Shown here: in pieces, positions 1-7,925 of the stretch
How positions within the stretch are numbered: position 1 is the stretch's first letter
Layout: the number at the start of each line of letters is the position of its first letter
DNA from: Arcobacter caeni
Lineage (GTDB): Bacteria; Campylobacterota; Campylobacteria; Campylobacterales; Arcobacteraceae
DNA length: 64,000 nucleotides
NCBI RefSeq assembly: GCF_003063245.1
Contig: NZ_MUXE01000003.1
Coordinates: 124,001 to 188,000 of the forward strand
Direction of reading: 5' to 3'
Notes under the pieces: generated by a model
Database searches by the model: none
What the model saw: only the letters and a program-made list of their open reading frames with translations
Told to the model about the DNA's origin: nothing
Program-made: the position numbers and the translations under genes

Positions 1-2
1 TA

Positions 3-260
3 GTTGTAGGAAGTAATGAACTTGTGATTTCATTATCAAAAGATTCAAAAGTTGTAGAAACAGCAAAAGTAAAAGCAAAGTTTTTTATGCCTGAAATGCC
101 AGGAATGCCTTATATGGAATCTGAGGATAATGCAACTTTTGTTGATGGAATTTATAAAATGAATATTAATATTCCAATGGGTGGAACATGGCAATATCAA
201 TTAAAATTTAAAACAAATGATGGCGTTGTTCATACTGTTAAAGGTAGTGTGAATTTATAA
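3..260 (+). CDS. YtkA/FixH-like domain protein, 5' end cut off by window
   Basis: The frame is open from the first complete codon to the TAA at 258-260, so this is the C-terminal ~85 residues of a gene that begins outside the window; the GTG at 24 is probably not its start. The visible part is a small beta-rich domain with a Met/Pro stretch (MPEMPGMPYM) and an aromatic segment GGTWQYQLKF, which looks like the YtkA-like/FixH family found next to heavy-metal efflux genes. Its stop overlaps the start of the next gene (TAATG), so it is translationally coupled to the TolC-type gene and most likely belongs to the same efflux operon. The Met-rich stretch would suit periplasmic copper handling, which is inference. 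Full length and signal peptide cannot be seen. Confidence 0.6.
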   Translation, partial: VVGSNELVISLSKDSKVVETAKVKAKFFMPEMPGMPYMESEDNATFVDGIYKMNINIPMGGTWQYQLKFKTNDGVVHTVKGSVNL

Positions 261-1450
261 TGTTAAAAATATTACTAAGCACATTTTTTGTGAGTTCACT
301 TTTAAGTGCTGTTACAATTGATGAGTTGGTAAAAAATAGTTTTGAAAAAAACTATGATTTGAAAAGTATAAATAAATCAATAAAAGTAGCAGAAGAACAA
401 ATAAAAGTTTCTAAAAATTGGGAAAATCCAATGCTTGCTTTTAAAGTAAATAATATTGGATTTAATAAACCTTTATCAAATCAAAAAGAGTATGGAGTTG
501 AACTTTCTCAAGTTATTCCTATTGGGAATAAACTTGATATTGAAGAGAATATTGCTATAAAAGATAAAAATATCGAGATATTTAATCTAGAAGATAAAAA
601 ACTGGAGTTGGAATCAAAAATATATGAGTATTCATATAATATTTTGATTTTAGAAAAACGATATAAACTTATAGAAAATTATCAAAAAAACATAGAGAAA
701 CTAGAAGAGTTAAATACTTCTTTGTATAAATACCAAAAAACTTCTTTAAATGAAGTTCTAAAAACAAAAATATCATATTTGGATTTGAAACTTGAACTTG
801 AAAATTTAAAAACAAAAATTGATAATTTATATTTGAATTTAGAACAAATAACATATGAAAAAATCCAAAATATAGATGAATTTCTGAATATAAAAGAGAT
901 AAATAAAACTCAAATAAATCAAGAACTTTTTAATACTCATCCAAAAATAAAAGTGTTAGAAGAAAATAGTTTAAAATACAAAAATATGGCATCTCTTGAA
1001 GAAGCAAAAAAATACTCAAATATAACTTTAAGTGTTGAATATATGCAAAATGATGAACAAGATTATGGAAATTTAACGGTTGGTATTCCACTTCCTTTAT
1101 ATAAAACTGAAAATACAAATGCTTTAAAAGCCAAAATGAACTCAAATGAAACAAACGATAGATTAGGTAGTTATTTGCATAATTTATCTTTGCAAACTGA
1201 TGTTTATTTAAATAATTTAAATCAAAGTGTTAGAAATTATAAATTAATTCAAAAAGAGATAATTCCTCTTAAACAAAAAATCCAAGAAAATATAGAAAAT
1301 TACAATAGTTTTGAGCTGATAAAACCACAAGAAAGCATAGAAAATCTAAATGAATTAATAATTTATGAAACAAAAGCTTTGGATGAAGCTTTGAAATATT
1401 ATGAAAGTTATTCACAACTTTTATATTTTACAAATAAAGGTATAAAATGA
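260..1450 (+). CDS. TolC-family outer-membrane efflux channel (CusC/CzcC-like)
   Basis: A 396-residue protein with a short signal peptide (hydrophobic to about residue 17, ending LLSA) followed by the long helical, Asn/Lys/Glu-rich repeats typical of outer membrane efflux proteins, with a conserved-looking beta segment around VGIPLPLY (residues ~275-282). It should form the outer-membrane exit duct of the tripartite pump encoded with the next two genes. It is somewhat shorter than E. coli CusC, as is common for Campylobacterota members. It starts on the ATG that overlaps the previous stop and its own TGA overlaps the next ATG (ATGA), so the operon is tightly coupled. The substrate cannot be read from this subunit; assignment to metal efflux rests on the CusA-type pump downstream. 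Confidence 0.85.
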   Translation: MLKILLSTFFVSSLLSAVTIDELVKNSFEKNYDLKSINKSIKVAEEQIKVSKNWENPMLAFKVNNIGFNKPLSNQKEYGVELSQVIPIGNKLDIEENIAIKDKNIEIFNLEDKKLELESKIYEYSYNILILEKRYKLIENYQKNIEKLEELNTSLYKYQKTSLNEVLKTKISYLDLKLELENLKTKIDNLYLNLEQITYEKIQNIDEFLNIKEINKTQINQELFNTHPKIKVLEENSLKYKNMASLEEAKKYSNITLSVEYMQNDEQDYGNLTVGIPLPLYKTENTNALKAKMNSNETNDRLGSYLHNLSLQTDVYLNNLNQSVRNYKLIQKEIIPLKQKIQENIENYNSFELIKPQESIENLNELIIYETKALDEALKYYESYSQLLYFTNKGIK

Positions 1451-2451
1451 TTAAAAATATAGTTTTTATCGCCCTACTTTTTAATGGGTTTTTACAAGCA
1501 CAAATTATAGATGCAAAACAGTTATTTAATAAAAAAATGACAAAAGTAACAAAAGAAGAAGTTGTTGTAAACAAAAGTTTTTATGGAATTACAAAAATAG
1601 ATGAATCATCTTTGGTTGATATTGTAAGTAGATTTGATGGATATGTCACAAAACTAAATGCTAATAAAAAATATATGACTATAAAAAAAGGTGAACCTTT
1701 ATATTGGGTATATTCCCAAGAAATTTTAAGTATTCAAAATGAACTTCAAGTTGCAAAAAATTTTAATCAAAATATTTATCAAAGTACATTATCAAAACTT
1801 GATAATTTGGATATTTCAAAAAGTGAACAAGAAAAAATAAAAGCTGGAAAAATAAATTCAAATGGTGCGGTGGTTACTTCTTCTATAAATGGTTTATTAA
1901 TGGAAAAAAATATAAACCAATCAAGTGCTATAAATAAAGGAAATATGCTTTTGCAAATGGCAAGTTTAGACAAAATCTGGTTTATAGCATCTGTTTATCA
2001 AAGTGATTTAGAGTATATAAAAAAAGATAAAGAAGCAAATATAAATATAGATGGAATTAATGAAAAGCTAAATTCGAAAGTAGATTTTGTTTACCCAATT
2101 TTTGATGAAAAAACAAAAACAGTTGATGTTAGATTTGTTTTAGAAAATAAAGATTTAAAACTACTTCCAAGTATGTTTGGAAAAGTTGATATAAGTGTTA
2201 AAAAAGATGTTATGTTGACTCTACCAAAAACAGCAGTTCTAAAAAAAGCGGATAGTTTTTATGTTTTTATAGCTTTAGAAAATGGAGATTTTGAACCTAA
2301 AAAAATAGATGCAAAAAGAATTTCTTCAAACAAATATGAAATAATAGGTGGTTTAAAAGAAAATGATGAAGTTATAAATAACGCCCTATTTTTACTTGAT
2401 TCTGATGCTGTAACAAATGCACTTTATGAATCTGATAAAGAGGATTGGTAA
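1447..2451 (+). CDS. RND efflux periplasmic adaptor subunit (CusB-like)
   Basis: A 334-residue secreted protein (signal peptide about residues 1-19, ending FLQA) with the membrane-fusion-protein layout: a barrel-sandwich half near residues 60-100 (FDGYVTKL, KKGEPLYWVYS), a short helical hairpin around 105-140, the second half (SSINGLLMEKNI, KGNMLLQMA) and the beta-barrel segment DKIWFIASVYQSDL that is characteristic of CusB-type heavy-metal adaptors. It bridges the inner-membrane pump and the outer-membrane channel. It overlaps the upstream gene by 4 bases and ends 2 bases before the ATG of the pump gene. It lacks the long N-terminal metal-binding extension of E. coli CusB; metal delivery might be done by the Met-rich YtkA-like protein instead (inference). 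Confidence 0.85.
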   Translation: MIKNIVFIALLFNGFLQAQIIDAKQLFNKKMTKVTKEEVVVNKSFYGITKIDESSLVDIVSRFDGYVTKLNANKKYMTIKKGEPLYWVYSQEILSIQNELQVAKNFNQNIYQSTLSKLDNLDISKSEQEKIKAGKINSNGAVVTSSINGLLMEKNINQSSAINKGNMLLQMASLDKIWFIASVYQSDLEYIKKDKEANINIDGINEKLNSKVDFVYPIFDEKTKTVDVRFVLENKDLKLLPSMFGKVDISVKKDVMLTLPKTAVLKKADSFYVFIALENGDFEPKKIDAKRISSNKYEIIGGLKENDEVINNALFLLDSDAVTNALYESDKEDW

Positions 2452-2453
2452 TA

Positions 2454-5400
2454 ATGGTTGAAAGTATAATCTCATATAGTATAAGAAACAAATTTTTAGT
2501 ACTATTTTTAATCGCTATTTTAACAATAGCATCTTTTTGGGCTGTAAAAAATACAAATTTGGATGCCCTTCCAGATTTGTCACCTCCTCAAGTTATTCTT
2601 CAAGTTGAATGGAGTAATCAAAGTCCTAAAACTATTGAAGAACAAATATCTTATCCTTTGATTTCGAATTTAATGAGTTTGCCAAATATTCAAACAGTTC
2701 GTGCGATGACATCATTTTCAAGTGCAATGATTTATATTATATTTAAAGATGGAACAGATAATTATGATTCAAGAAGTAGAGTTTTGGAGCAACTTTCAAC
2801 GCTTCAAGGAACATTTCCTGTAGGTTCAAGTGTACAATTAGGTCCTGATGCTTCAGGTGTTGGTTGGGCTTATGAATATGCTTTGAAATCTAATACTAAA
2901 AGTTTAGAAGAATTACGAACTTTACAAGATTATTATTTTAAATATGCGCTTTTGGGTGTTGATGGAGTTAGTGAAATAGCGTCAATTGGTGGATATGTAA
3001 AAAACTATGAGATAACTCTAAATCAAGATAAATTGGTTCAATATGATTTAAATATAAATGAAATAAAAGAGATTATTCAAAAAAACAATAGTGATAACGG
3101 TGGAAGAATTATTTTAGAAAATGGTTATGAACAAATTATCACTGCTCGTGGTTACTTAAAATCTGTAAGTGATATTGAAAATATCACTATTAAAACTCTA
3201 AATAATATCCCATTAAAAATAAAAGATATAGCTGATGTTAATATAACTTCAAAAGATAGACGAGGTATGGCTGAATTAAATGGTCAAGGTGAGACGATAG
3301 GAGGGATTGTAATAGTTCGGCAAGGAGAAAATCCTTATTCAGTTATAAAGGCTGTAAAAGAGAAATTAGCCACATTAAATGTTCCTGATGTAGAAGTTGT
3401 AGAAGTTTATGATAGAAGTTCACTAATAGATAAAGCAATTGATACTTTAAAAGGTACTTTATTTGAAGAATCAATTATTGTAGCTATTATTGCAACGCTA
3501 TTTTTGTTTCATTTTAGATCTGCTTTGATTATTATAATAACTCTTCCAATAACGGTGTTAATTAGCTTTTTACTTATGAAAGCTTTTGGAATTGGCTCAA
3601 ACATTATGAGTTTAGGTGGAATTGCAATAGCAATTGGAGCAATGGTTGATGCAACAATTGTAATGGTTGAAAATGCCCATAAATATCTGCAAGGAAAAGA
3701 AAATATTTCAAATGAAGAAAGAATTGAAATAATCATAAAATCAGCAAAACAAGTAGGTCGTCCAATATTTTTTGCTTTAGTTTTAGTTGTTGTTTCATTT
3801 TTTCCTATTTTTGCATTAACAGGTCAAGAAGGAAGACTTTTTACTCCTTTAGCATTTACAAAATCTTTTGCGATGTTAACGGGAGCTATTTTATCTATCA
3901 CTTTAGTTCCTATTTTGATGATTTTTTTAATTCGTGGCAAAATCATGGCTGAAGATAAAAATATCTTAAATAAGTTTTTTATAAATATATATTCGCCATT
4001 TCTAAAAATGGCTTTGAAATTAAGATATTTAATCGTAGGTATTTATCTTGTTGTAATTGTTTTTGCTTATAGTGTTTATGAAAAACAAAATTGGGAATTT
4101 ATGCCCATGATGAACGAACAAACTTTTATGTATATGCCAGTAACTCCTTATGGAATTAGTATTGATATGGCAAAAGAGTTGGCTTTGAAAACAAATATTG
4201 TAATCAAATCATTTCCAGAAGTACAAACAGCTTTCGCAAAAGTTGGACGAGCTTTAAGTGCTACAGATCCTGCTCCTCTTGCGATGATTGAAACAATAAT
4301 TACATTTAAACCTCAAAATGAGTGGAGAGAGGGAATGACATATAAAAAATTAATGGAAGAAATGAATGAAAAACTTCAAATTCCAGGACTTATAAATTCA
4401 TGGACTTATCCAATACGAGGTCGAATAGATATGCTTTTAACAGGTATTCGGACTCCTTTAGGAATAAAACTTTATGGAAATGAACACAAAACATTAGAAG
4501 AAACAGCAAAACAAATAGAGCAAAAATTAAGAAAATATGAGGGAACTTTATCAGTTTCATCTGATAAAGTAAATTCTGGATATTACTTGAATATTCAAAT
4601 AAATGATGAAATGATTTCAAGATATGGAATAAATAAAAATGATGTTTTAGAAACCATTTCTTTAGGAGTTGGTGGAACTCAAATCTCAACTTTTTTGGAT
4701 AAATTAGAAAGATACCCAATAACTCTAAGATTTGAAGCAAATCAAAGAGAAGATTTAACTGTATTAGAAAATCTTCAAATCAAAACAAATCTAGGTTTTC
4801 AACCTTTACGATTATTTGCAAATCTAAAATATGAAGAAGGACCATCTGTTATATCGTCTGAAAAAGCATTAAATGTAAATTTCATTTATATAACTCCCAA
4901 AGAAAATATTTCTATAAAACAATATAAAGATGAAGCAAACAAATTATTAAAAGAGATAAAGTTACCAAGTGGTTACTATTTTGAATGGTCTGGACAAAGT
5001 GAATATTTAGAACGAGCAATGGAGAGATTACTTTATATTATTCCTTTAACTTTTATGCTTATATTTATTTTGATATATTTAGCTCTAAAAAATATGACAT
5101 ATACATTGATTATATTTTTCACTTTACCATTTGCATTAAGTGGTGGAATAATATATTTAGATTATTTAAATTTTAATATATCAATTGCTGTTGTTGTAGG
5201 ATTTTTAGCCCTTTTAGGAGTTGCCTCTGAAACTTCTATTGTAATGCTTGTTTATTTAAATGAAGCAATGATTGAATTAAAACAAAATTGTTTAAATATA
5301 ACAAAAGAAGAAATAGCAAAAGCTATTTATAAAGGTGCTGTTTTGAGACTTCGTCCAAAACTAATGACTTTGTTTACAATTTTAGGTGGATTAATTCCTA

Positions 5401-5552
5401 TTATGTATATTCACGGGGTTGGAAGTGAAGTTATGCAAAGAATTGCAGCACCAATGATTGGAGGAATGGTTACTTCAACTTTTTTAACTCTTATAATAAT
5501 TCCAGCAATATTTTATATTGTTAGTATAAGAAATAACATTTCTACACAGTAA
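2454..5552 (+). CDS. cusA: CusA-type heavy-metal RND efflux pump (probably Cu(I)/Ag(I))
   Basis: A 1032-residue inner-membrane proton-driven pump of the HME-RND class. I start it at the ATG at 2454, 2 bases after the adaptor stop, not at a TTG 9 bases further upstream. The N terminus begins with a membrane helix after ISYSIRNK and the proton-relay segment GAMVDATIVMVENAH lies in the central membrane block. Met561 (FMYMP), Met611 (PLAMIE) and Met660 (RIDML) fall in the same three motifs, with the same 50- and 49-residue spacing, as the E. coli CusA copper-binding triad M573/M623/M672, so monovalent copper or silver is the best-supported substrate rather than Zn/Co/Cd. Last gene of the tight four-gene run; the next gene has a 48-base gap and a possible promoter of its own. 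Confidence 0.88.
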   Translation: MVESIISYSIRNKFLVLFLIAILTIASFWAVKNTNLDALPDLSPPQVILQVEWSNQSPKTIEEQISYPLISNLMSLPNIQTVRAMTSFSSAMIYIIFKDGTDNYDSRSRVLEQLSTLQGTFPVGSSVQLGPDASGVGWAYEYALKSNTKSLEELRTLQDYYFKYALLGVDGVSEIASIGGYVKNYEITLNQDKLVQYDLNINEIKEIIQKNNSDNGGRIILENGYEQIITARGYLKSVSDIENITIKTLNNIPLKIKDIADVNITSKDRRGMAELNGQGETIGGIVIVRQGENPYSVIKAVKEKLATLNVPDVEVVEVYDRSSLIDKAIDTLKGTLFEESIIVAIIATLFLFHFRSALIIIITLPITVLISFLLMKAFGIGSNIMSLGGIAIAIGAMVDATIVMVENAHKYLQGKENISNEERIEIIIKSAKQVGRPIFFALVLVVVSFFPIFALTGQEGRLFTPLAFTKSFAMLTGAILSITLVPILMIFLIRGKIMAEDKNILNKFFINIYSPFLKMALKLRYLIVGIYLVVIVFAYSVYEKQNWEFMPMMNEQTFMYMPVTPYGISIDMAKELALKTNIVIKSFPEVQTAFAKVGRALSATDPAPLAMIETIITFKPQNEWREGMTYKKLMEEMNEKLQIPGLINSWTYPIRGRIDMLLTGIRTPLGIKLYGNEHKTLEETAKQIEQKLRKYEGTLSVSSDKVNSGYYLNIQINDEMISRYGINKNDVLETISLGVGGTQISTFLDKLERYPITLRFEANQREDLTVLENLQIKTNLGFQPLRLFANLKYEEGPSVISSEKALNVNFIYITPKENISIKQYKDEANKLLKEIKLPSGYYFEWSGQSEYLERAMERLLYIIPLTFMLIFILIYLALKNMTYTLIIFFTLPFALSGGIIYLDYLNFNISIAVVVGFLALLGVASETSIVMLVYLNEAMIELKQNCLNITKEEIAKAIYKGAVLRLRPKLMTLFTILGGLIPIMYIHGVGSEVMQRIAAPMIGGMVTSTFLTLIIIPAIFYIVSIRNNISTQ

Positions 5553-5600
5553 TTAAACAAAAATGATATAGAATTAAGTAATTTAAAAAAAGGATTCAAA

Positions 5601-6179
5601 ATGAAATTCATAACAAAAATAACAAGTGCTTTGATCTTAAGTGTTGGTTTAGCAAATGCCGCTTCTTATAGTGTTGATAATTCACATACAAATGTAGGAT
5701 TTTCTGTGAAACATATGATGATTACAAATGTAAAAGGTGAGTTCAAAACTTATGATGCACAAATTGATTTTGATGAAGCTACAAAAAGTTTTAAAACATT
5801 TAGTGCAAATGTAAATACAGGTTCTGTTGATACTGGAATTGAAAAAAGAGATGACCACTTGATAAGTGATGATTTTTTTGCTTCAGAAAAATTTCCTAAA
5901 ATGACTTTTGTTATGAAATCTTACCAAGCAGATGGTAATGAAGGAAAAATGAAAGGTGATTTAACTATTAGAGGTATAACTAAACCTGTAGTTTTAGAAG
6001 TTGAAGATATTGCTAGTATAAAAGATTTTCAAGGAAATAAAAGAGTTGGCTTTTCTTTAAAAGGAAAAATCAATAGAACAGATTATGATTTAAAATGGAA
6101 TAAAGCCCTTGAATTAGGTGGTGTTGCAGTATCTGAGGAAGTAAAAATTATAGTTGATGTTGAAGCTGTACAAAAATAG
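5601..6179 (+). CDS. YceI family periplasmic lipid-binding-like protein
   Basis: A 192-residue protein with a cleavable signal peptide (about residues 1-20, ending ANA) and the full YceI fold signature: SYSVDNSHTNVGFSVKHMM at the mature N terminus, FFASEKFPKMTF in the middle and the KINRTDYDLKWNKAL near the end. YceI proteins are lipocalin-like and bind long isoprenoid chains such as quinones; the physiological role is often unclear. A sequence resembling a -10 box (TATAGA) and a good ribosome site (AAAGGA) precede the ATG, so it may have its own promoter downstream of the efflux operon. A second YceI paralogue is encoded at 26594-27160 on the other strand under apparent MarR control, so the two copies are likely separately regulated. 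Confidence 0.9.
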   Translation: MKFITKITSALILSVGLANAASYSVDNSHTNVGFSVKHMMITNVKGEFKTYDAQIDFDEATKSFKTFSANVNTGSVDTGIEKRDDHLISDDFFASEKFPKMTFVMKSYQADGNEGKMKGDLTIRGITKPVVLEVEDIASIKDFQGNKRVGFSLKGKINRTDYDLKWNKALELGGVAVSEEVKIIVDVEAVQK

Positions 6180-6181
6180 TA

Positions 6182-6187
6182 TATAAT
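6182..6187 (+). promoter_or_regulatory. Possible -10 box for the Cys-rich repeat gene
   Basis: TATAAT three bases after the stop of the YceI gene and 26 bases before the TTG/ATG of the next gene. It would give a very short leader. AT-richness makes chance matches common here, so this is weak support for separate transcription. Confidence 0.35.
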
Positions 6188-6213
6188 TAAATAAATAAAA
6201 AAAAGGAAACAAA

Positions 6214-6522
6214 TTGAAAATGAAATTATCAGGATTATTATTAGGATTTTTACTTGCAAGTACATTAGCATTTGCAGCACAAGGTTCATGCGGAGCTGGA
6301 AAATGTGGTGCTGAAATGAAAAAAGAGATGAAATGCGCTTGTAATATGAAAGACAAAAAAGATAACAAATGTACTTGTGAAAATAAAGAAAAATGTACAT
6401 GTGATATGAAAAAAGAGATGAAAGGTTCATGCGGAGCTGGGAAATGTGGCGCTGAAATGAAAAAAGAGATGAAAAATGAAATGAAAGGCTCTTGTGGAGC
6501 TGGAAAATGTGGTTCTAAATAA
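6214..6522 (+). CDS. Small secreted Cys/Met/Lys-rich protein with GSCGAGKCG repeats
   Basis: About 102 residues: a signal peptide (to about residue 21, STLAFA), then an extremely biased mature region with 12 cysteines and 8 methionines. GSCGAGKCG occurs three times (start, middle and end), twice followed by AEMKKEMK, and a central block carries CAC, CTC, CTC motifs. No enzyme domain is present. Such a composition points to binding of soft metals, and the location just downstream of a CusA-type pump and a YceI gene supports copper. The AGKCG motif resembles the EGKCG motif of HvfA-type bufferin/oxazolin precursor peptides that MNIO (DUF692) enzymes modify, but no DUF692 gene is visible in this window. 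Start: the TTG at 6214 lies 6 bases after AGGA; the ATG at 6220 is the alternative. Function is inference. Confidence 0.75.
   Translation: MKMKLSGLLLGFLLASTLAFAAQGSCGAGKCGAEMKKEMKCACNMKDKKDNKCTCENKEKCTCDMKKEMKGSCGAGKCGAEMKKEMKNEMKGSCGAGKCGSK
6283..6333 (+). repeat. 51-base direct repeat, copy 1 (coding)
   Basis: Encodes GSCGAGKCGAEMKKEMK. It matches copy 2 at 6424-6474 over 51 bases with only a few third-position differences, so the gene grew by recent internal duplication or is kept similar by recombination. A partial third copy (GSCGAGKCG) follows at about 6487-6513 with more synonymous changes. Confidence 0.85.
6424..6474 (+). repeat. 51-base direct repeat, copy 2 (coding)
   Basis: Second copy of the unit at 6283-6333, in the same frame. 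Differences seen are at wobble positions (GGA to GGG, GGT to GGC), leaving the peptide unchanged. Confidence 0.85.
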
Positions 6523-6526
6523 TCAC

Positions 6527-6554
6527 TTATAAGAGGTCTTTTGACCTCTTATAA
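6527..6554. terminator. Bidirectional hairpin terminator between the Cys-rich gene and the MATE gene
   Basis: Perfect 12-base arms (TTATAAGAGGTC and its complement) with a TTTT loop. It lies just after the stop of the rightward gene and covers the last codons of the leftward MATE gene, so it can serve both convergent units. Confidence 0.75.
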
Positions 6555-7907
6555 ACTCTTATTTAAAATCTCTTTTAATAGTTTATTCGTATAAATATAA
6601 GCAAAAATAGCCGCACTATAAATCATAAATAAAACCCCAACCCATAAATAAATAAAATCAAGTTCAAAATACTTCACTATTAAATATGCAATTATTAATT
6701 TTGCAAAGATCTGTCTATAAATCCCGATATAAAGAATCATCTTAGGTCTTTTTATGGCTTGAAGAGTTGAAATACAAACAAATAAAATAACATAAGCGTA
6801 AAATATCCAAATTTCAATAAGCAAATAACTTATCCCAAAATCAACTACAATTGGATTAGAATCAAATAATGAAATTATTAATCGTCCTAAAATTGTTAAA
6901 AAAATGATTCCAACAGTTGCTATAATAAATCCATATTTAAGAGATACTTTTAAAGTTTCAATCACTCTATCATATTTTTTAGCACCGAAATTATTTGATA
7001 CAAGGGCTAATACAGCAGTACTAAGACCAAGTGCTGGTAAAAGCATAAGTTGTTCAACTCTGTACCCTATTCCATAACCAGCAACTGCTTGAACACCATA
7101 GTGTGAAACAAAATATGTCAAAATTAGTGAACCAATTGCCATTGTAAGCATATTTAGGCTTGATGGTATTCCATGAGAAAAGAATAATTTGTAAACTCTA
7201 AGATTTGGAATAAAATATTCTAATTTTTCAAAATGAATAAGTTTTGTTTGCAGAACTTTGTAAGATAGATAACACATATTTATTACTTGGATTAAAACAG
7301 TAGATAATGCAATTCCTTTTATTCCCATTGCAGGAATAAATAAAAATCCATACATAAATAAAGGATTTAAAACTAAGTTAGCAAAAAAACCAAATATTAA
7401 ACTATTTCTATATGTTTTTGTATCTCCTGTGGCTATCAAAATAGCGTTTAGCGAAAAGTTAAACATAAAAAATATTGCACCAAATAAAATAGGATTTATA
7501 TAATCAAGTGAGATTTGCAAATATTCATCTTTTGCACCTAAAAACATAAAAAGGGAAGGTGCAAAAAAATATCCAATAATACTTAAAATAAGACCAGTAA
7601 AAGGAACAAAAAGAAGTCCTTTATGGGCATAAATTGAAGCTAATTTATATCTCTTTTTACCAAGAGCATTTCCTAAAAGTGCTGTAATTGCTGAACTAAA
7701 ACCATATCCAAAACCAATAATTAAGAAAAAAATCATAAATGATAAAGTTAATGCTGATATTGCTTGTGTTGAAATAAGTCCTGCATAAAAAGTGTCAACA
7801 ACATTGTACATGGTATTAAAAAACATTCCAACACTAGCTGGAATTGCTAATTGTTTTATTAATGTTGGGATATTTTGTGTGGTTAGTGTTTGTGAATTTT
7901 TTCTCAA
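6549..7907 (-). CDS. MATE family multidrug/Na+ or H+ antiporter-type exporter
   Basis: A 452-residue polytopic membrane protein with about 12 hydrophobic helices arranged as two homologous halves. The first half opens with LIKQLAIPASVGMFFNTMYN, the classic MATE N-terminal motif, and the second half has the matching entry near residue 240 (GIPSSLNMLTMAIGS). Length is normal for the family. MATE proteins export cationic drugs, dyes or metabolites in exchange for Na+ or H+; the substrate cannot be deduced. It follows hom by 18 bases in the same direction, so it may be co-transcribed as the last gene of the hom operon, and ends in a shared hairpin. Confidence 0.9.
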   Translation of the reverse strand: MRKNSQTLTTQNIPTLIKQLAIPASVGMFFNTMYNVVDTFYAGLISTQAISALTLSFMIFFLIIGFGYGFSSAITALLGNALGKKRYKLASIYAHKGLLFVPFTGLILSIIGYFFAPSLFMFLGAKDEYLQISLDYINPILFGAIFFMFNFSLNAILIATGDTKTYRNSLIFGFFANLVLNPLFMYGFLFIPAMGIKGIALSTVLIQVINMCYLSYKVLQTKLIHFEKLEYFIPNLRVYKLFFSHGIPSSLNMLTMAIGSLILTYFVSHYGVQAVAGYGIGYRVEQLMLLPALGLSTAVLALVSNNFGAKKYDRVIETLKVSLKYGFIIATVGIIFLTILGRLIISLFDSNPIVVDFGISYLLIEIWIFYAYVILFVCISTLQAIKRPKMILYIGIYRQIFAKLIIAYLIVKYFELDFIYLWVGVLFMIYSAAIFAYIYTNKLLKEILNKSL

Positions 7908-7925
7908 ATGAAACTGAATAGAGGA

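Noticed and set aside
6083-6430. Minus-strand reading frames opposite the YceI and Cys-rich genes
   Set aside because: They are mirror frames of biased codon use; no ribosome site or family match, and the + strand genes are convincing.
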